DNA of 13,252 bases from Coriobacteriia bacterium (lineage in GTDB: Bacteria; Actinomycetota; Coriobacteriia; Anaerosomatales; PALSA-660), in the NCBI GenBank assembly GCA_030652345.1, contig JAUSAU010000107.1, forward strand, positions 1-13,252. The letters are read 5' to 3'. The notes beneath the pieces are model-generated. The model was not told the DNA's origin and searched no databases. It saw only the letters and a program-made list of their open reading frames with translations. This document shows positions 8,129 to 13,252 of this stretch, one piece after another (within the stretch, counting starts at the first letter, position 1; each line of letters starts with the position of its first letter). Position numbers and translations under genes: made by a program.

Positions 8129-8137
8129 CCCTCTCCC
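8129..8137 (-). promoter_or_regulatory. Ribosome binding site of copy B
   Basis: On the minus strand GGGAGAGGG stands 7 nt before the ATG at 8121, with the spacer TCGCCGC. This matches the arrangement before copy A and supports the chosen start, which also gives a well-formed signal peptide. Confidence 0.75.
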
Positions 8138-8178
8138 GGAACCCTGTGCTACACGATCCTTTGCCCCTGTTCACGCCG

Positions 8179-8207
8179 ATTGTGCGGACGGGCGAGCGAA
8201 GAAGCAA
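8179..8207 (-). promoter_or_regulatory. Candidate sigma-70-type promoter of copy B
   Basis: On the minus strand TTGCTT (8207-8202), a 17-nt spacer and CACAAT (8184-8179) stand about 58 nt before the start codon of copy B. The same element with the same spacing precedes copy A, although the leader sequence between promoter and SD differs. The predicted 5' leader is about 50 nt. This element, the SD and the terminator of copy C account for the 8122-8290 gap; no small gene is seen there. Confidence 0.45.
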
Positions 8208-8232
8208 GTCCGCTGGGGTGCTACCTCACGAA

Positions 8233-8272
8233 AGGGCGAGGGCCGCCCCGGAGTCGGAGCGGCCCTCGCCCT
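8233..8272 (-). terminator. Terminator-like hairpin after copy C
   Basis: A 14-bp perfect inverted repeat (8233-8246 with 8259-8272; stem AGGGCGAGGGCCGC on the minus strand) with a 12-nt loop begins about 18 nt past the stop codon of copy C. Only a short T run and then CGTGAGG follow. Position and form match the hairpin after copy B although the stem sequence differs, which supports a conserved role in ending transcription. Confidence 0.65.
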
Positions 8273-8290
8273 CGAAATGTGACCTTCGGC

Positions 8291-11200
8291 CTACGGCCAG
8301 CGTGACGTTCCGAAGCTACCCGGATGCGCGTAGCCCGAGCAGCCAGTGCAGTCGGTCTTCTCCCAGCCGCTCGGCGACTTGCTGCCTATCAGGATGCCGG
8401 TGAGCGGGCCCCAGGAGCCGTAGACGCGTGTGCGGTATGGCGCCGGGTCACTGCTGTAGCCGAGCAGACGGGGCCGCTTCCACCCATGCGGAATACCGAC
8501 GTGGCACGAGTTACAGCGCGCACCGTCGCTGTGATTGTTGCCCAGCGAGTGGACCGGCTCGCCGCCGGTCCGAGATATGCCTCCCGCTCGGTGCACGCGG
8601 TTGTCGCCCAAGGTGAAGTCATGACACTTCGCGCAGATGATGTTGCTCGGATACATGCCGTTGGGACTGTCGATGTAGTCGATGCCGGCAGACGCCCAGT
8701 CGGATGGGTAGTTCGGATCGAGCATGTGCTTGACCGATGATCCATGCGGCCCCTTGGCCTGCGCGAACGAACCACCCGAATGGCAGTCGGTACAGGTCAT
8801 CCCACTGCTGCTCGTCATGGGCGCCTTCAGGCCGCCGGCCCACGGCCACGAGTAGGTTTCGGTTCCGAGCTTGAACGACGTCCGGACGCCCTCGGCCAGC
8901 CCCAGGACGTTGTGGTAGCTCTGGTTCGACGGGTTGAACTCGGCCGTCAGATCGGTGCCGCCCACACCCTCGAACGTGCCCGTCTCGGCGAGTGAGGTGT
9001 AGCTCGAGTGGCACTTGAAGCACAGATACGCCTCGCGCGCCGTCGCCTGTCCGGTGAATCGTGTGTACGTGAACGACTGCGCAGCCGAGCCCGTGTCGGC
9101 GCCCCACCTCGGCTTGACGCCCCACGCGCCGCGCAGCGCCGGTGCCGGCGTGCTGGAACCGACGATGTGCGTGCCGGGACGCGCCGCGTGCGGATCGTGG
9201 CAGTCGGTGCACTCACTGTGCCGGTTGCCCGATCCCAGGGCTGCGGTCGGCTCGCCGGATGCGTGCAGTCCTCCAGCGGCTATCGGATGCGAGTAGCCTG
9301 CGGTCGCGGGCGACGCCACATCCTGGGCGCCCTGCGCTAGACGTCCGACCGTGCCGTTCCCGTGACATTGGTAGCACAGGTTCTCCTCGCCGGCCGCCGA
9401 CGCGGAGTTGTCGCGCACGCCAGCCGCTCCCCCGCCGAACCATGTCGGGCGCGTCCATGCGGTCAGGCGCGCGTTGTCGGAGCCGTGAGGATCATGACAC
9501 GTGGCGCAGTCGGTGCGACCGCCCGCCGACGTGAAGTGACCCGACGCGGTCACCTCGGCGCCGGCCGCCGTCTTGTTCCAGACGACCGGTGCGGAACCGG
9601 CAAGCGGTCGGCCGTTGATGACGGTCCACGGCACCCAAGACGCGACGGTCGCTGACGCCTCCGGCATGGACGATCCGTGGCAACTCACACAGAACGACGT
9701 CGCATCGGACAGTCCTGCCGCCGACGCGGTCGCCTTGGTGCCGCGCGGGTCCGAGACGCGAGCAAAGTCCCACGCTGCCGTACCGCCGACACGGATCGCG
9801 TGCGGCTCGTGGCAGCTGGAACACGCAAGTTGCGCCCCGATCGTGCGCGCGGGTGCGATCGAGGTGACGGACCACGAGACCAGTGCCGGGTTCGGATCGG
9901 AAGGTAGCGCCTTCTGAAGGTAGCAGCGAAGTTGGAGCCTCGGCCACTGCGCAACAGACAATCCGGTCAGATCGATGCTCACGTCAGACAACTCGGTGTA
10001 CCCCGGGATCTCGACGAACGCGCCGGCGGCAGCGCTCCAGCCACGAACCGTGACCCTGCCGACGGCGCCGCTCGGCAGGTAGGCACTCCAGAGCGCGCGC
10101 CCCCACGTCGTCGCACCGGACTGCGGCACGATCTCGTCGGTGGCAGCGTAGAGGCGGTCCGTGCCCGAAGTGACCTTCCAGCCCGACACAGTCGGAGCAA
10201 GGAACGGGTCGGATGTGTACAGCGTCGCTCGAACCCGAAGCTTCGGGTTGACCGCCGTCGCAAGAGAACCGAGATCGACGGGACTCGTCCTGATGTCGAC
10301 CATGCCGGGAACGTCTTCCCATGCGGATCCGGACCACCGCTGAACGGTCATCCCGACGTCCGTGCCTGACGGCTCAGTTGAGCTCCACGAAAGCGATCCC
10401 CATTCGGTCGTATCGCCCGGAAGCAGCTCGGGCGAGTCGACGGTCGACGTCTCATACGCGGCCGTGATTCCTGGCGTGATCGTTGTGACCGCTGATGTGA
10501 TCCCCGTGACGCTGTCCCACGGGCCGTTCGGGAGTACGGTCCAGGCCCCCCACGTGCCATTGACAGGGTCCGACGGCACCGAGATACCGGCAAACCTGGC
10601 CGACGTGCCGGCGTAGTACAGAGTTCCCGCACCGTCATACGATAGGTGGAACGTCAGATTCGTGAACGTGGTCTCCGGCACGCCCGCGATCGCGCGAAGC
10701 GTCGGAGTCGCCGAGCCGAGATCGCTGACGAGCTGCGTTCCGAGCGCACCTGCGGGATTCCACCCGTGGAACACGGCGTAGTCGGTTCCACCTATGCTCA
10801 TGATCTCGAGCGCCGCGTTGTAGTAGTACCCGCCCGAATATGACAGCTGGACACCGGTGTCGGTCGCCCTGATCGTTCCGCCGGCCAGCATCTTCGCGTA
10901 CGCACCGGTGACTCTGTAGAGCCGCCCGTCGCCCTGCGTGTAGCCGGCCGGGTTGTAGCGGCGATTCAGGAGCAGAAGCGTATCGGTCTGCGCCGAGTAC
11001 ACGGCACTACCGCCCCAGCCGTTGTAGATCGGCGTGACTCCATCACTCGCCACGATGGTGAACGGACCGGTCTTCCACCCAGGGTTCGCCGTGTCGAATC
11101 GGTAGTACCACACCGTTTCGGATGTGGCCGTCGATATGCTCGGCACCCAGTACTCACCGGTCGCCTTCACCGCAAGCGAGTTCTGTCGCTGCATGCCCGA

Positions 11201-13252
11201 CCCGTTGATCGCCGTGCCGTCATAACTGCTCCAGACGGGAGACGGTCCGGAGGGCAGCATGCGCATGCCCGGCGTGCCATCCACAAGGACTCGCGGAACC
11301 CAGATGCGGTTGCCGAACGCCTCGCAATCGACGCTGTCGCTATACCGGTAGAACACGATGGCGGGGATCGTGATGCCGACCCGGGAGTCGCCCCACGTCT
11401 GCGTCTTGGGATAGTAGACTCCGGACTGGCTCCCGCCGATGCCATAGACGACGCGATCCTGGAACGGGGCGATGTAGCGGGATACCGTCGGGAGAGTTGC
11501 CGTCGCGTTCATGAGTTCGCGCGTGTCGACCGCGTTCGGTGAGCGAAGGACGTTCCACGCGAGCGAAGGCACCGCCTTCGTATCCGCCACGTAGAGTCGG
11601 CCGGCCCGTGCGGCCGTGACTGCCCACGAGAGAAGCCGCGGCGTCAGCGCCGACTGGTCAGCTGTAGCGAACGCGGCGATCAGGCGAAGCCGTGGGTAGG
11701 TCGCCACGCTCACTCCGGTGAGGTCCGCCGCAGACGTGATGGAACCCAATCCGGGCAGATCGACCCAGTCAGTCCCGCCGTAGCCTTGGACCTTCACGGA
11801 CAGCGCGGTACCTGAGGGCACCTCGGAGGCAAGCGTCAGGGCGCCCCACGACACAGCATCGGGCTGCGCGAGGATCTCTGGTGAGGTCACCGTGCCTGCC
11901 GCAGCGTAACCGGTCCCCATCGAGTTGGCGGGGGGTGTTGCGGTCGCCTTGGCAACAAGGCCGCCGTCGTAGCCGGTGTTTGGCGTCAGCGTCTCGTACA
12001 CACCGGTGACCACGTTCACGCGCTTGAGGCACGCGGGCGCACCCGCGACCGTGCCAAAGTACCAGTAGGACGGAGTGGAGGCATTCGTGACGTAGACGTA
12101 GTCGCCACCGTCCCACTCGATGTCACCACGCTTCACGTACTCCGCGTTGTTCGCGACCGACCAGGGATAGCCGTGACCCTTGGGCGCCATCGTCGGAGTC
12201 GCACTCGTCAGATCGCTGATCGTGATCGTCGACGGGATCCAGTCGTGATCCGTGTCCTGTCCGAGAATGTAGAGGTAATCGGCGCCCGCCTTGCGATAGC
12301 GCGTCATCTTGTAGTTGTTCCAAACCGCGTCGTACTGTTTCGTCTGATGCTGCATGTAGGCCGCGTTCCAACCGCCAACGTGGAGATTCGTGTCGGTCGC
12401 GGTCACGGACGTCGGATTCGCCCCGGGCTCGTCGACGCGATAGAGATAGCCCTGCCGCGTCGATCCGCTGGCGAGCGAGCGGATGAGCCACAGCGCGCGC
12501 GGGGTCTCGGAGTACGCGAGCGCGGAGCCCTGACCGAACTGGATCGGGACGCCGGCCGTGTCGAAGACCGACATGTCGTCACGCGTGCGCGACGCGATGT
12601 TCCAGCGGTACACGCTCGTGGTGCCCGAGCCCGGGAGCACCCACACCGCGTTGCCGACCGGGTCGTAAGCGACATCCGCGCCGACGGGGTTGTCCAGAGT
12701 GCCGGAGCCGTTGGTCGGCAGCGTCGAGACCACCGACCACACCCCGGGCGACAGCGCTGTGGGCAGCGAGTACTCCCACAGCTCCTGCGCACTCGCGCTG
12801 CGTGCGAGCAGAACCAGCCGGTCCGAGGCGCGCGTGAACGCGAGCATCTGCCTGCCTGCGGGAACGTCGGGCGGGTTGAAACCGTCGTCGTTCCAGCTGA
12901 CAAGACCACCGTTCACATCGACGTCGTACTGCTGGACGCCCGCGCTGTCGGCGAAGAACAGCATGTTCTGGTTGGCGCGTGCGGCCATCGGGACCGTGCC
13001 GTAGAAGAGCTCCGGCCCCTCCTCGGTGAGGTTCGAGGTGTTGTTGAGCAGGCTCAGGTCGAACTCCGGCCGGGTCGCCTGCGAAAAGACCGTCTCGGTC
13101 TCGGGGCTCGCGGTCATGGTCGGCTCGTCGTTCATGACCGGGTGATGGCTGGCGCGGGCGAACTCAGCTTCCACGTCGCGGCCGTTCCAGGCGAAGGGCT
13201 TGCCCGAAGCGGTCTCCTCGCTCGATGCCGAGTGGCAGCCGAAGCACAGGCG
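8291..13252 (-). CDS. Giant multiheme cytochrome paralogue, copy C (5' end outside window)
   Basis: The frame is open from the right window edge to a TAG at 8291-8293, giving 1653 visible residues. The first visible residues, RLCFGCHSAS, align with B residue 818 onward, so by analogy about 817 residues (signal peptide, Ig-like repeats and most of heme cluster 1) lie outside and the full protein is about 2470 residues. A GTG codon at 13174 is internal (valine in GRDVEAEF) and not a start. Visible modules in order are the last motif of heme cluster 1 (CFGCH), propeller-like segment 1, beta-repeat 1, propeller-like segment 2, beta-repeats 2 and 3, and heme cluster 2 with nine CXXCH (CSSCH, CVSCH, CATCH, CYQCH, CTDCH, CFKCH, CTDCH, CAKCH, CNSCH). 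The tail has TDCTGC without histidine and ends SRWP. It is inferred to be secreted and to share the role of copy B. Confidence 0.88.
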   Translation of the reverse strand, partial: RLCFGCHSASSEETASGKPFAWNGRDVEAEFARASHHPVMNDEPTMTASPETETVFSQATRPEFDLSLLNNTSNLTEEGPELFYGTVPMAARANQNMLFFADSAGVQQYDVDVNGGLVSWNDDGFNPPDVPAGRQMLAFTRASDRLVLLARSASAQELWEYSLPTALSPGVWSVVSTLPTNGSGTLDNPVGADVAYDPVGNAVWVLPGSGTTSVYRWNIASRTRDDMSVFDTAGVPIQFGQGSALAYSETPRALWLIRSLASGSTRQGYLYRVDEPGANPTSVTATDTNLHVGGWNAAYMQHQTKQYDAVWNNYKMTRYRKAGADYLYILGQDTDHDWIPSTITISDLTSATPTMAPKGHGYPWSVANNAEYVKRGDIEWDGGDYVYVTNASTPSYWYFGTVAGAPACLKRVNVVTGVYETLTPNTGYDGGLVAKATATPPANSMGTGYAAAGTVTSPEILAQPDAVSWGALTLASEVPSGTALSVKVQGYGGTDWVDLPGLGSITSAADLTGVSVATYPRLRLIAAFATADQSALTPRLLSWAVTAARAGRLYVADTKAVPSLAWNVLRSPNAVDTRELMNATATLPTVSRYIAPFQDRVVYGIGGSQSGVYYPKTQTWGDSRVGITIPAIVFYRYSDSVDCEAFGNRIWVPRVLVDGTPGMRMLPSGPSPVWSSYDGTAINGSGMQRQNSLAVKATGEYWVPSISTATSETVWYYRFDTANPGWKTGPFTIVASDGVTPIYNGWGGSAVYSAQTDTLLLLNRRYNPAGYTQGDGRLYRVTGAYAKMLAGGTIRATDTGVQLSYSGGYYYNAALEIMSIGGTDYAVFHGWNPAGALGTQLVSDLGSATPTLRAIAGVPETTFTNLTFHLSYDGAGTLYYAGTSARFAGISVPSDPVNGTWGAWTVLPNGPWDSVTGITSAVTTITPGITAAYETSTVDSPELLPGDTTEWGSLSWSSTEPSGTDVGMTVQRWSGSAWEDVPGMVDIRTSPVDLGSLATAVNPKLRVRATLYTSDPFLAPTVSGWKVTSGTDRLYAATDEIVPQSGATTWGRALWSAYLPSGAVGRVTVRGWSAAAGAFVEIPGYTELSDVSIDLTGLSVAQWPRLQLRCYLQKALPSDPNPALVSWSVTSIAPARTIGAQLACSSCHEPHAIRVGGTAAWDFARVSDPRGTKATASAAGLSDATSFCVSCHGSSMPEASATVASWVPWTVINGRPLAGSAPVVWNKTAAGAEVTASGHFTSAGGRTDCATCHDPHGSDNARLTAWTRPTWFGGGAAGVRDNSASAAGEENLCYQCHGNGTVGRLAQGAQDVASPATAGYSHPIAAGGLHASGEPTAALGSGNRHSECTDCHDPHAARPGTHIVGSSTPAPALRGAWGVKPRWGADTGSAAQSFTYTRFTGQATAREAYLCFKCHSSYTSLAETGTFEGVGGTDLTAEFNPSNQSYHNVLGLAEGVRTSFKLGTETYSWPWAGGLKAPMTSSSGMTCTDCHSGGSFAQAKGPHGSSVKHMLDPNYPSDWASAGIDYIDSPNGMYPSNIICAKCHDFTLGDNRVHRAGGISRTGGEPVHSLGNNHSDGARCNSCHVGIPHGWKRPRLLGYSSDPAPYRTRVYGSWGPLTGILIGSKSPSGWEKTDCTGCSGYAHPGSFGTSRWP
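8501..9823 (-). other. Copy C heme cluster 2: nine CXXCH motifs
   Basis: The nine motifs match copy B one for one in order, and most of the surrounding signatures agree (CHDPHGSDNARLTAW, LCYQCHGNG, LCFKCHSSYT, IICAKCH, IPHGWKRPR). Conservation of all nine is good evidence that the module is functional in both copies. Copy C has a longer stretch after CAKCH (HRAGGISRTGGEPVHSLGNN) than copy B. Confidence 0.85.
13077..13252 (-). repeat. Near-identical direct repeat shared with copy B (right unit)
   Basis: This is the partner of 5495-5670 at an offset of 7582 bp in direct orientation. It carries the terminal CFGCH motif of heme cluster 1 and the start of the hinge in copy C. The repeat runs to the window edge and probably continues. 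Confidence 0.8.

Noticed and set aside
8122..8232. Possible cyclic-di-GMP (GEMM) riboswitch in the leader of copy B, suggested by GGGGCAAAGG and GAGGTAGC
   Set aside because: Such riboswitches often precede cytochrome genes, but the conserved core and paired stems cannot be laid out here. The similar-looking bits lie in the wrong order and on both sides of the predicted promoter, and the A leader lacks them.
13172..13174. GTG as a start codon for copy C
   Set aside because: The frame stays open to the window edge, and the upstream codons encode CFGCH and FAWNGRDV, homologous to copy B. The GTG is an internal valine.
1..13252. CRISPR array, tRNA, rRNA, insertion sequence or attachment site
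   Set aside because: No regular short repeat-spacer pattern, cloverleaf, rRNA-like stretch, transposase or terminal inverted repeats were seen. The many recurring short similarities are CXXCH codons and paralogous modules.

Overview
The window is a high-GC, fully one-directional locus. It holds three tandem, mutually homologous genes on the minus strand for giant secreted multiheme c-type cytochromes. In order of position they are the N-terminal part of copy A (1-595), the complete copy B (763-8121, 2452 residues) and the C-terminal two thirds of copy C (8291 to the window edge). No other protein-coding or RNA gene is supported. High GC content, strong G/C at third codon positions, Sec signal peptides and huge CXXCH-rich proteins with Ig-like and propeller modules suggest an anaerobic bacterium doing extracellular electron transfer. 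By inference this could be a deep-branching Actinomycetota/Coriobacteriia-type lineage, or another metal- or electrode-respiring group. The sequence alone does not fix the taxon.

Architecture, best seen in copy B: a Sec signal peptide; four Ig-like repeats (about residues 36-428); a dense 16-heme cluster (436-824); a heme-free region of over 1100 residues with two kelch/propeller-like segments and three copies of a roughly 90-residue beta-repeat; then a second, sparser 9-heme cluster (1959-2389). A short C-terminal tail carries a non-heme cysteine pair. Copy C repeats this order as far as it is visible. Copy A matches the start of B.

Regulatory layout: the two visible gene starts share a Shine-Dalgarno sequence and start context (GGGTCGCCG then ATG-GG). 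They also share a promoter-like element (TTGATT or TTGCTT, 17 nt, CACAAT), and a strong GC-rich hairpin follows each of the two visible stop codons. Each copy therefore looks like its own transcription unit, not a member of one operon. The two intergenic gaps (167 and 169 bp) hold only these signals.

Together the genes look like an expanded family of surface electron conduits or redox scaffolds in which a propeller/adhesion-like core is flanked by two heme wires. The most interesting points are the bipartite heme layout around a large heme-free core, the non-canonical CX4CH and CX3CH motifs, the shared promoter-like element, and the patchy near-identity between copies that suggests gene conversion.
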